The notes: a model not told the origin generated them from the sequence alone. A stretch of DNA of 6,777 nt from Candidatus Zixiibacteriota bacterium (GCA_029933635.1 JAOZNS010000146.1:1-6777), one strand, 5' to 3'. Positions 1 to 6,505 are shown, numbered from the stretch's first letter. Numbers and translations are program-made.

Positions 1-15
1 AGGATTTGTAGCAGA

Positions 16-76
16 AACCTCTCCCCTTTTGTTCCCCCTCTCCACACATGTGGAGAGGGGGATAGGGGGTGAGGTT
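16..76. repeat. Long hairpin repeat, copy 1, just upstream of selB
   Basis: A near-perfect inverted repeat. The inner stem is 12 bp, pairing 34-45 (CCCCCTCTCCAC) with 50-61 around an ACAT tetraloop. The outer arms 16-26 (AACCTCTCCCC) and 66-76 (GGGGTGAGGTT) pair with a single mismatch. A related element lies at 2064-2148. The design (AACCTC-type ends, CCCCCTC stem, tetraloop) is that of a REP-like interspersed extragenic element. The right arm ends 31 nt before the chosen selB start and contains an upstream in-frame GTG at 69, which argues against using that GTG as the selB start. Confidence 0.75.
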
Positions 77-107
77 AGAGTGTAGTTTTGCATTTTTAAT
101 TCGCTTT

Positions 108-1988
108 ATGTTTGTTTTAGGAACCGCCGGACATATTGATCATGGAAAATCCAAGCTGGTGGAAGCCTTAACCGGGATTGATCCGGACAGGCTTCCGGAG
201 GAGAAAGCAAGGGGCATGACTATCGATTTGGGATTTGCCTGGCTTTCCCTACCGGATGGATCGGAGGTGGGGATTGTGGACGTTCCGGGGCACGAAAGGT
301 TCGTCAAAAACATGGTTGCAGGTGTGGGGGGGATCGATGCGGTGATATTTGTGGTAGCCGCAGATGACGGATGGATGCCTCAAAGCGAAGAACACCTCCA
401 GATTCTGGATATGCTGAAGATACAAACCGGGATCGTGACCATCACAAAGATCGATCTGGTCGACCCGGAATGGTTAAGCTTGGTGGAGGAGGATATAAGG
501 GGAAAGGTAAAGGGAACCATTCTGGAGGATGCTCCTGTGGTGAAGGTCTCGTCCACGAAAAAGATTGGAATAGATGAGGTGTATGACCAGATCGTTAAAA
601 TGATAGCTGGTTTGAAGCCCAGAAAGGATATCGGCAAGCCCAGAATGTATATCGATCGGGTCTTCACCATGGCGGGCAGAGGAACGGTGATCACCGGAAC
701 CCTGAGGGATGGGTATTTTCGATCGGGAGACGAGGTGGAGATTCTGCCCGAAAAGATTTGTTCCCGTATCAGGGAACTGCAGACTCATAAAAAAAGCCAG
801 AAGGAAGTTGGACCTGGAACCAGAGTTGCCATGAACTTGGCTGGGGTGGAGAAGCGCCAGCTTAAAAGAGGAGATGTGGTCACCAGAGTAGGGCAGGAGG
901 ACACGGTTGAGAGCTTTATCGCAAGGGTGGTGATGGTGCCAACGCTAAAATTCCCGATAAAACACAATGCCACCCTGCTTCTAATATTGGGAACCACCGA
1001 GCTTTTGGCTAAGGTTAGGATTTTAGACAAAGATCGGATTCCTCCGAACGATCGGAGTTTTGTGCAGTTAATCTGTGAGGGAAAACTCCTTGCTCGCATA
1101 GGAGATCATTTTATTCTCAGACTGCCTTCTCCTCAGATTACAATAGGAGGTGGCCTGGTTTTGGATCTTTTCCCCAAGGTGCGGAAAAGGAAAGATAAGG
1201 AACTGATCTCCGATTTGAAAAAGAGGTTAGCTCTGAAACCTTCCGATTTGATTCTTTCTGAGTTAAGAAAAGAAGGATCGATGTTAAGAGAAGATATTTT
1301 AAGATCAAGCAACTTCAGTCGGGAGCAGATACGGTCTTGCTTGGATCAGCTGGAAAGGGAAGGAAAGATATTTTCCCTCGGCGATTTTGTGGCTGATGTT
1401 GAAAAATGGAGAAAAGCTTCTGAGCGGATCATTACCCAAATAGAAAGGATCCATCGGATGTTCCCTTACAAGATAGGTGCAAAGCTGGCAGAATTTTCCA
1501 GCCGACTAAAGATGAAAGAAAACTGGATTGAAAGGATAATCAACCACTTGATTGCGGAGAAAAGAGTTGTCCAAAAGGGAGCCTATCTGTGTCTTCCCAC
1601 CCATCAACCGATGCTTTCTGACCAACAGAAGAAGTTGTCTGAGCAGATCCTGCAGAGATTTGCCAGAAGCCCACTTTCACCTCCCACCAAGGAGGAAATA
1701 CAGAACTTAGGTGCTGAATATGAAGAGGTTTTAATGTTTTTGATTGAGCAAGGTCAACTGGTGGAACTTAAGGACGGGATACTTTTTAGAAAGGATGATT
1801 TTGAGAGGATAAAGGGCAGGGTGGTGGAATTCATTCGCCAGCATGGGGAGGCTACGGTGAGTCAACTGCGCGAACATCTCTCCACCACCCGAAAATATAT
1901 GGTGCCCATTTTGGAAAAGTTAGATCAATCGGGAATCACTCAAAGAGAAGGAGACAAAAGGGTGCTCCCCAAGGCAGATAAATTCTAA
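108..1988 (+). CDS. selB: Selenocysteine-specific translation elongation factor SelB
   Basis: SelB is a cytoplasmic EF-Tu-like GTPase that carries Sec-tRNA(Sec) to the ribosome at UGA codons marked by a SECIS hairpin. With the ATG at 108 the product is 626 aa, close to E. coli and Moorella SelB. Visible GTPase motifs are G1 GHIDHGKS (8-15), the switch-I signature RGMTIDLG (35-42), G3 DVPGH (58-62) and G4 TKID (113-116). TKxD in place of the usual NKxD, and RGMTIDLG, are hallmarks of SelB. The domain II signature GRGTVITGTL follows at about 190-199, then domain III to about 345. The C-terminal ~250 residues are winged-helix repeats; the last (about 574-622) contains TTRKYMVPILEKLD and GDKRVL, typical of the SECIS-binding module. 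The frame is open back to a GTG at 69, but that codon lies inside the upstream repeat and would add 13 residues before the canonical FVLGTAGHIDHGKS start. No clear Shine-Dalgarno precedes 108. No selA, selD, selC or selenoprotein is seen in the window. Confidence 0.96.
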   Translation: MFVLGTAGHIDHGKSKLVEALTGIDPDRLPEEKARGMTIDLGFAWLSLPDGSEVGIVDVPGHERFVKNMVAGVGGIDAVIFVVAADDGWMPQSEEHLQILDMLKIQTGIVTITKIDLVDPEWLSLVEEDIRGKVKGTILEDAPVVKVSSTKKIGIDEVYDQIVKMIAGLKPRKDIGKPRMYIDRVFTMAGRGTVITGTLRDGYFRSGDEVEILPEKICSRIRELQTHKKSQKEVGPGTRVAMNLAGVEKRQLKRGDVVTRVGQEDTVESFIARVVMVPTLKFPIKHNATLLLILGTTELLAKVRILDKDRIPPNDRSFVQLICEGKLLARIGDHFILRLPSPQITIGGGLVLDLFPKVRKRKDKELISDLKKRLALKPSDLILSELRKEGSMLREDILRSSNFSREQIRSCLDQLEREGKIFSLGDFVADVEKWRKASERIITQIERIHRMFPYKIGAKLAEFSSRLKMKENWIERIINHLIAEKRVVQKGAYLCLPTHQPMLSDQQKKLSEQILQRFARSPLSPPTKEEIQNLGAEYEEVLMFLIEQGQLVELKDGILFRKDDFERIKGRVVEFIRQHGEATVSQLREHLSTTRKYMVPILEKLDQSGITQREGDKRVLPKADKF

Positions 1989-2063
1989 GGGTTTTCGCCA
2001 TTTCGGTTGAAGGAATTTTTTGTAAGAGAAAGAGGATTAAGAACTTATTTAATCGCACGTTTG

Positions 2064-2148
2064 AACCTCACCCCTCAGTTGAGTCAAATGACCTGTTTCC
2101 CCCTCCATCCATCTGGATGGAGAGGGGGACTAAGGGGGAGAGGTGAGA
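2064..2148. repeat. Long hairpin repeat, copy 2, upstream of the amidohydrolase
   Basis: Second member of the family seen at 16-76. The inner stem pairs 2099-2110 (CCCCCTCCATCC) with 2115-2128 around an ATCT tetraloop, with a 2-nt AG bulge. The outer arms are 2064-2076 (AACCTCACCCCTC) and about 2137-2148 (GGGAGAGGTGAG). It shares the TGGAGAGGGGGA segment and the GGGGG...GAGGT end with copy 1 and has the same orientation, but the left half carries extra bases, including the small palindrome CTCAGTTGAG. Its right end is 33 nt before the next start codon. The remaining gap sequence, 1989-2063, shows no gene. Confidence 0.72.
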
Positions 2149-2181
2149 AGTGAAAGAGATTAAGTTGAGTTTGAGTGAGAT

Positions 2182-3765
2182 ATGAGAGATTTGATGCTTC
2201 TAAATGGAAAGATTTATACCATGGAGGCCCAGCTTTCCAAAGTTGAAGCTGTGGCGATAAGGGATTGCAAGATAGTTGCTCTGGGCAAAAATTCAGAGGT
2301 GGAGAATCTGGGAACAAGCAAATTCAGGGTCATAAATCTGGAAGGGAAGACGGTGATTCCGGGCTTGATTGACTGCCACACCCATTTTCTCTCGTTTGCC
2401 CACTCTTTGAAGAGGATCAAGCTGGAAGGGATCAGTTCCTTTAATGTAGTCCTATCGGTCATCAAATCGTTCGCAAGCAGGCTCAAACCTGGCGAATGGC
2501 TGGTGGGGGGAGGGTGGGACAAAAATATACTGGGAGATGAGTCCATCTTTACCAAAGAGGCTCTGGATGAGGTCTGCCCTCACGTTCCCACAGCCTTACA
2601 AAGTAAGGATCATCACCTTCTCTGGGTCAATTCGAAAGCCTTAGAGGTAGCAGGTATCGATAAGAGCACAGATGATCCCCCCGGCGGTAAAATAAAGCGA
2701 GATCGGATCTCAGGAGAGCCTTTTGGACTCTTGAAGGAGAACGCCTGTGGGCTGGTATGGGATAAGATCCCATCTCCATCCACCTCAACCTCTGAAGGTT
2801 TGCTTAAAAAAGCCTTGAAAATTGCTAACAGCTATGGCATAACAGGAATCCATGATCATGAAGATTCTGAGGCTTTCGGTCTTTTTGAGAAGCTTGCGGA
2901 AAATGAAGATTTGAGCCTGAGGGTCTGCTTCTGGATTCCGGACCAGAACTTAGAGTCTGCCATAACCCTGGGCCTAAGATCAGGTTTTGGCAATCAACAT
3001 CTGAGATTCGGGGGCGTGAAGCTCTTTTCCGATGGCACCTTGGGCTCTCAGACCGCTTTGATGTTTGAGCCCTATGAAGGATCTGAAGAAAATTTTGGGA
3101 TAGAGGTCAGCTCTCAGGAGGAGTTGACTCATCTGGTTACCAGAGCCAGTCGAGCGGGAATAAGCACAGCCATACACTCGATCGGCGATAAAGGAGTTCA
3201 TCAGGCATTGAATGCAATTGAGGAGGCGCTGAGGTCAAGCGAAAAAGAAAATAGAATGCGACACCGTATCGAGCATGCTCAACTTCTTCATCCAGAAGAT
3301 ATCGAAAGATTTAGAAAGTTGGGTGTGATCGCCTCGGTTCAGCCCTTCCATGCTCCTTCGGACAAAGATGTTGCTGAAAAATACTGGGGTAAACGTTGTA
3401 GGCTATCGTATGCCTATAATACCCTGCTTAAAACTGGCGCCATATTGGTCTTCGGTTCGGATGTGCCCATAGAAACTCTGGATCCCTGGAAAGGAATTTT
3501 TTCTGCGGTCACCCGTCGTAGAATAGGGGAAAAAGAAGGCTGGCATCCGGAGGAGGCGGTGAACGTGACCGCGGCGGTCTCAGCCTATACTAAGTGGGCC
3601 AGTTATGCCTCATGTGAGGAAAATCTGAAAGGTTCGATCGAAGTGGGAAAGCTGGGTGATATGATAATTCTTTCTCAAGACATTTTCCAAATAGATCCTG
3701 AAGAAATCCCCAAAACCAAAGTGGAGTGCACAATTTTAGGAGGCAAAATCATATTTGAAACTTGA
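2182..3765 (+). CDS. Amidohydrolase family 3 protein (YtcJ-like metal-dependent hydrolase)
   Basis: A 527-aa product spanning the whole Amidohydro_3 family (PF07969; YtcJ / N-substituted formamide deformylase-like). An N-terminal beta segment (LLNGKIYTM) leads into VIPGLIDCHTHF, giving the metal-binding HxH pair H66 and H68. Later blocks in family order are GITGIHDHED, GGVKLFSDGTLGSQTA (K280, D284), AIHSIGD (H332), RHRIEHAQ (H365) and FGSDVPIE (D427). The C-terminal GSIEVGKLGDMIIL block closes the composite beta domain. These account for a plausible metal centre of two His from HxH, further His and the late Asp. No signal peptide is seen, so it is probably cytoplasmic. The substrate cannot be told from sequence: the family covers deformylation, deacylation and deamination of C-N bonds, and many members are uncharacterised. 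The start at 2182 has only a weak GAGTGAG upstream; the ATG at 2194 (MLLNGKIYTM) is a credible alternative. The gene is flanked by a repeat and a long gap, so it appears monocistronic. Confidence 0.9.
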   Translation: MRDLMLLNGKIYTMEAQLSKVEAVAIRDCKIVALGKNSEVENLGTSKFRVINLEGKTVIPGLIDCHTHFLSFAHSLKRIKLEGISSFNVVLSVIKSFASRLKPGEWLVGGGWDKNILGDESIFTKEALDEVCPHVPTALQSKDHHLLWVNSKALEVAGIDKSTDDPPGGKIKRDRISGEPFGLLKENACGLVWDKIPSPSTSTSEGLLKKALKIANSYGITGIHDHEDSEAFGLFEKLAENEDLSLRVCFWIPDQNLESAITLGLRSGFGNQHLRFGGVKLFSDGTLGSQTALMFEPYEGSEENFGIEVSSQEELTHLVTRASRAGISTAIHSIGDKGVHQALNAIEEALRSSEKENRMRHRIEHAQLLHPEDIERFRKLGVIASVQPFHAPSDKDVAEKYWGKRCRLSYAYNTLLKTGAILVFGSDVPIETLDPWKGIFSAVTRRRIGEKEGWHPEEAVNVTAAVSAYTKWASYASCEENLKGSIEVGKLGDMIILSQDIFQIDPEEIPKTKVECTILGGKIIFET

Positions 3766-3844
3766 AAAAGAGGTCTTGGGTATCTTCACATCCCATAAAA
3801 TCCTTCAAGAAAGTTACAGGATCTTCATCTTTCTTGGCTAACAT
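3749..3844 (-). pseudogene. Possible 31-aa antisense ORF or gene remnant
   Basis: On the minus strand an ATG at 3844 opens a short frame ending in TGA at 3751-3749, overlapping the last 17 nt of the convergent amidohydrolase gene. The frame is also open upstream to 3886. The peptide begins MLAKKDEDPVTFLKDFMG and is charged and protein-like in composition. No ribosome binding site is visible. It might be the 3' tail of a decayed gene, part of an interspersed repeat, or chance. I recognise no family. Confidence 0.15.
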
Positions 3845-3955
3845 CGCGGGGTGAGGCGCAGTAGTCTGCGTTTCCCTAAGTTGGGGTTATTCCTTGGTAA
3901 TACATTCATTTTCGTAAAAACAGGACAGAACTTTCGCTTTGTACCAGAGAATCTA

Positions 3956-3973
3956 ATCGCAAACTTTTGCGAT
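3956..3973. repeat. Perfect short dyad (ATCGCAAA / TTTGCGAT)
   Basis: Two 8-bp arms, ATCGCAAA and TTTGCGAT, are separated by CT. The spacing is too short for a good RNA hairpin but suits a dimeric DNA-binding protein. No T-run follows, so it is not a terminator. Its role is unknown. Confidence 0.4.
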
Positions 3974-4024
3974 AGCCCGGAGGTTCTTCATCCTCGATAA
4001 TCAGCCTTATTGATATAAGTTCTT

Positions 4025-4055
4025 ATGGTGCAATCAATTATACTAATTGAACCAT
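4025..4055. promoter_or_regulatory. Nested AT-rich inverted repeats, possible operator
   Basis: Two overlapping dyads share this stretch. One is a perfect 7-bp pair, TCAATTA at 4034-4040 and TAATTGA at 4044-4050, with a TAC spacer. The other pairs ATGGTGCAAT (4025-4034) with ATTGAACCAT (4046-4055) with one mismatch. A TATACT hexamer, which could be a -10 box, lies inside at 4039-4044, but no good -35 sits 16-18 nt upstream. The location, about 30 bp before a sigma-54-like motif, fits a regulator site, but this is inference. Confidence 0.3.
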
Positions 4056-4077
4056 TGGAATCATATTGGTGAAACTA

Positions 4078-4093
4078 TGGCACATTTTTTGAA
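4078..4093 (+). promoter_or_regulatory. Sigma-54-like -24/-12 motif (imperfect)
   Basis: The sequence TGGCACATTTTTTGAA aligns without gaps to the sigma-54 consensus TGGCACG-N4-TTGCW. The -24 block TGGCAC is complete and the TTG of the -12 block is at the correct spacing, but the key C of the GC at -12 is replaced by A. The predicted transcript start would be near 4104, giving an RNA of about 78 nt ending at the terminator 4140-4181. The A at -12 is a real weakness, and the motif could be chance in an AT-rich region. Confidence 0.25.
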
Positions 4094-4139
4094 TATAAAT
4101 TTAAATGTTGGTTGCCCCTTCAGATTGTTTTTCTGTGTG

Positions 4140-4181
4140 AGCTTCGCCTGTTTTTGATCTGGCAGGCGAAGCTTATTTTTT
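4140..4181 (+). terminator. Intrinsic (Rho-independent) terminator upstream of dxr
   Basis: A perfect 11-bp stem, AGCTTCGCCTG (4140-4150) with CAGGCGAAGCT (4163-4173), closes a 12-nt loop and is followed directly by TATTTTTT. This is a strong terminator on the + strand. It is 375 nt past the end of the amidohydrolase gene, so it may end a separate short transcript from within the gap, or act as an attenuator, rather than simply terminate that gene. It also insulates dxr, whose own promoter lies downstream. Confidence 0.75.
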
Positions 4182-4238
4182 CATCCATCCTCACGATTAT
4201 TAACTTACTCCGATGGAGAAGACCACAAAATAAAAGAC

Positions 4239-4267
4239 TTGCCTGAGATTCTGCTCGGTCTTATATT
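4239..4267 (+). promoter_or_regulatory. Sigma-70-like promoter for dxr-rseP
   Basis: A TTGCCT -35 (4239-4244; 4 of 6 to consensus) and a TATATT -10 (4262-4267; 5 of 6) are separated by exactly 17 nt. Transcription would begin near 4274, leaving a leader of only about 16 nt. It lies downstream of the terminator at 4140-4181 and directly before dxr. The short leader would cut into the 5' part of the purine-rich ribosome binding site, a mild argument against it. Confidence 0.4.
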
Positions 4268-4271
4268 GGAA

Positions 4272-4280
4272 AGGAGAGGA
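4272..4280 (+). promoter_or_regulatory. Ribosome binding site of dxr
   Basis: The purine-rich AGGAGAGGA lies 9-17 nt before the ATG at 4290. It supports that ATG over the in-frame TTG at 4239, which lacks such a site and overlaps the putative -35 box. Confidence 0.6.
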
Positions 4281-4289
4281 AAGAGATCC

Positions 4290-5447
4290 ATGAAAAAGAT
4301 AGCAGTTTTAGGCTCAACCGGATCCATAGGCAGAAATGCTCTTCAGGTGTTGTCCTGTTTTCCAGAGCGATTTTCTGTGTTCGGACTCTCAACCAACACC
4401 AACATCAAGCTTCTGGAAGAGCAAATCAGGCAATTTAAGCCAAAGGTTGTGGCAATCGCTGATGAGGAGAGCTTTCAGAAGTTTCCCAGAAGCCATGATG
4501 CCGAGGTCCTCTTGGGCATGGATGGTTTAAAAAGATTGTGTTCCGATCCACAGGTGGATCTGGTGATAAATGCTCTGGTGGGTTCGGTGGGACTTATCCC
4601 CAGCCTGGAAGCATTGGGTGCGGGAAAGAATTTAGCTTTAGCCAACAAGGAATCGCTGGTGATGGCTGGAGAGCTTTTGATCCAAACGGCTAAAGATAAA
4701 GATGTGGAGATCCTCCCGATCGACAGCGAACATTCCGCCATCAAACAGTGCCTTTTGAGTGGAAAAAAGGGGGAGGTGAAAAGGATCATTTTGACCGCAT
4801 CTGGAGGACCATTCCTGACAAAGAGCAAAAAAGATTTGAAAAAGATCACGGCAAAGGAGGCTTTGTCTCATCCCACCTGGGAGATGGGGAAAAAGATAAC
4901 CATAGACTCTGCCACACTTATGAACAAAGGTTTGGAGGTTATCGAGGCTCACTGGCTTTTCGGAATTCCATCCGAACGAATAAAGGTGTTGATTCATCCA
5001 CAGTCCATCGTTCATTCCATGGTGGAATTTGTTGATGGATCGGTGATCGCTCAGATGAGCCTCCCTGACATGAAGCTCCCCATCCAGTATGCTCTGTTTT
5101 TTCCTCAAAGGATCCTAAGCAACAACGCCTCATTAGACTTAACGAAGATCGGTCAACTAACTTTTTTGGAGCCGAACCACAAACAATTCCCCTGTCTGCA
5201 TTTGGCTTATCAAGCGCTGGAATTAGGAGGAACCGCCCCCACCGTTTTGAACGCCGCGGATGAGGTGGCGGTGGAAGAATTTTTAGCCAATCGGATAGAA
5301 TTTCCTGATATCCAAAGAATCGTGGAGGGCACCTTAAGGGAACATCAGGCAAAGCCTGCGGCCTGCTTGGACGATATCTTAAATGCAGATAAGTGGGCAA
5401 AAAGGAAGGCAAAAGAACTTTGTGCTGAAAGAAAGATAAAAGGATGA
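4290..5447 (+). CDS. dxr: 1-deoxy-D-xylulose 5-phosphate reductoisomerase
   Basis: This cytoplasmic enzyme converts 1-deoxy-D-xylulose 5-phosphate to 2-C-methyl-D-erythritol 4-phosphate with NADPH and a divalent metal, the committed step of the MEP isoprenoid pathway and the target of fosmidomycin. The product is 385 aa, within the usual range (E. coli 398). The N-terminal Rossmann loop GSTGSIG is at 8-14. ANKESLVMAG and the metal triad D145-S146-E147 (IDSEHS) follow. The flexible-loop HPTWEMG has the conserved W197, and DSATLMNKGLEVIEA supplies N212, K213 and metal ligand E216. IHPQSIVHSMVEF and the C-terminal helical domain are present. The ATG at 4290 is preferred because it gives the canonical MKKIAVLGSTGSIG start and has a ribosome binding site. 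Its stop overlaps the rseP start (ATGA), so the two genes are likely co-transcribed and translationally coupled. The usual upstream partners frr, uppS and cdsA are absent from this window. Confidence 0.97.
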   Translation: MKKIAVLGSTGSIGRNALQVLSCFPERFSVFGLSTNTNIKLLEEQIRQFKPKVVAIADEESFQKFPRSHDAEVLLGMDGLKRLCSDPQVDLVINALVGSVGLIPSLEALGAGKNLALANKESLVMAGELLIQTAKDKDVEILPIDSEHSAIKQCLLSGKKGEVKRIILTASGGPFLTKSKKDLKKITAKEALSHPTWEMGKKITIDSATLMNKGLEVIEAHWLFGIPSERIKVLIHPQSIVHSMVEFVDGSVIAQMSLPDMKLPIQYALFFPQRILSNNASLDLTKIGQLTFLEPNHKQFPCLHLAYQALELGGTAPTVLNAADEVAVEEFLANRIEFPDIQRIVEGTLREHQAKPAACLDDILNADKWAKRKAKELCAERKIKG

Positions 5448-6505
5448 CCACCCTGATCGCCACCATATTCGTTTTAGGGATACTGATATTCTTTCACGAG
5501 CTGGGACACTTCCTGATCGCCAAAAAATCAGGGATAAGGGTGGAGAGGTTCTCCTTAGGTTTTCCTCCAAAGTTGGTCGGGAAAAAAATTGGCGACACGG
5601 AGTATTGCATCTCCTGGTTCCCCTTGGGAGGTTATGTGAAGCTGGCAGGGGAGGAGCCGGATGAAGAAAAGCTTGAGGGAAAACCATGGGAATTTATGTC
5701 TAAGCCGGTGAGGATCCGTGCTCTGGTGATAACAGCAGGTCCGGCGATGAATCTGATCCTGGCGATCTTTATCTTCTGGGGAATCTTCTTTTTCAAGGGA
5801 AAACAGGAAATTCATGACCAGACCACCGAGGTGGGATTGGTCACTCCGGGAGGACCGGCAGAGAAGGCAGGAATAAAGCCAGGGGATAAGATCGTCTCAA
5901 TCAATGGGATTGAGGTATCCACGTTTCGGGATATGGCTCAACTCATCTACCAGCAGGTGGAAAAGCCTATTGAGGTAAAATGGATCCGCAACGGCAAAGA
6001 ATATACCGCTCAGATCACCACCTTCAGAGATCGAGTGCTTAATGAAAAAGGAGAAATGCAATCTGTGGGGAAGATCGGCATAGGTCCCTGCTACACCACC
6101 ATAAAGGTGGGATTTTTAAAATCTTTTTTCTTAGCCGTTGATACTGCCATCTTTATACTGATAGAATCGATAAAATTCATAGTCGGGCTGATCACCGGAA
6201 CCGCCTCCATAAAGCTTTTGGGAGGACCGCTTTTCATAGCTCAAACCGCAGGACAGACCGCCAAAACAGGTTTCGTCAACCTTCTTTCTTTCATGGCGCT
6301 TCTCTCCGTCAATTTAGCTTTGATAAACGTTTTGCCCATTCCTGTACTGGATGGAGGACACCTTTTATTCTTAAGCATAGAAAAGATCAAAGGTTCGCCC
6401 CTTAGTTTGAAACAGCGTGCTACCTTACAGCAAATCGGGCTTGCCTTTTTAATCCTCCTGATAATATTTGTCACTTATAACGATTTCCTCCGAGCGATAA
6501 AATAA
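5444..6505 (+). CDS. rseP: RIP metalloprotease RseP (site-2 protease, M50 family)
   Basis: An inner-membrane zinc protease that cuts transmembrane substrates, such as anti-sigma factors and leftover signal peptides, in regulated intramembrane proteolysis. The 353-aa product begins MTTLIATIFVLGILIFFHE. The zinc site HELGH (H18, E19, H22) lies in the first membrane segment, as expected, followed by the family stretch ERFSLGFPPKL and WFPLGGYVKLAGE. A second membrane segment is at about 92-116. A single PDZ domain runs from about 130 to 196 (GGPAEKAGIKPGDKI). Two further hydrophobic regions come at about 230-255 and 276-310. The third metal ligand is D303 in NVLPIPVLDGGH (295-306). A final hydrophobic helix lies near 328-345. 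E. coli RseP has two PDZ domains and about 450 aa; the shorter one-PDZ form is common in other phyla. The start codon overlaps the dxr stop by four bases and has only a weak AAAAGG directly before it, consistent with translational coupling. No rseA-like substrate is in the window. Confidence 0.95.
   Translation: MTTLIATIFVLGILIFFHELGHFLIAKKSGIRVERFSLGFPPKLVGKKIGDTEYCISWFPLGGYVKLAGEEPDEEKLEGKPWEFMSKPVRIRALVITAGPAMNLILAIFIFWGIFFFKGKQEIHDQTTEVGLVTPGGPAEKAGIKPGDKIVSINGIEVSTFRDMAQLIYQQVEKPIEVKWIRNGKEYTAQITTFRDRVLNEKGEMQSVGKIGIGPCYTTIKVGFLKSFFLAVDTAIFILIESIKFIVGLITGTASIKLLGGPLFIAQTAGQTAKTGFVNLLSFMALLSVNLALINVLPIPVLDGGHLLFLSIEKIKGSPLSLKQRATLQQIGLAFLILLIIFVTYNDFLRAIK

Larger units (their letters stand above)
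3766..4289. other. Structured intergenic region between the amidohydrolase and dxr
   Basis: About 520 bases without a convincing gene. From left to right it contains the possible minus-strand remnant (to 3886), a perfect short dyad (3956-3973), a second AT-rich dyad cluster (4025-4055), a sigma-54-like motif (4078-4093), an intrinsic terminator (4140-4181) and a sigma-70-like promoter for dxr (4239-4267). No tRNA, rRNA or CRISPR-like pattern was found. The base composition is more AT-rich than the flanking genes, especially over 4000-4135. Confidence 0.7.

Noticed and set aside
69..107. Upstream GTG start for SelB adding 13 residues
   Set aside because: The GTG lies in the right arm of the hairpin repeat, and the added residues precede the canonical SelB N-terminus, which begins at the ATG at 108.
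1992..2021. Terminator after selB ending in six T residues
   Set aside because: The only stem found (TTCGCC with GGTTGAA) is short, bulged and separated from the T-run by several bases.
4140..4173. SECIS element next to a UGA, given the selB gene nearby
   Set aside because: The TGA (4155-4157) is in the hairpin loop rather than just before the stem, no selenoprotein-like frame surrounds it, and the stem is followed by a T-run typical of a terminator.
4239..4289. TTG start for Dxr giving 17 extra residues
   Set aside because: The ATG at 4290 has a purine-rich ribosome binding site and gives the family-typical start; the TTG overlaps a probable -35 box.
3766..4289. tRNA, including tRNA-Sec, or riboswitch in the long gap
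   Set aside because: No cloverleaf arms, no GGTTCGA-type T-loop and no recognised riboswitch core were found.
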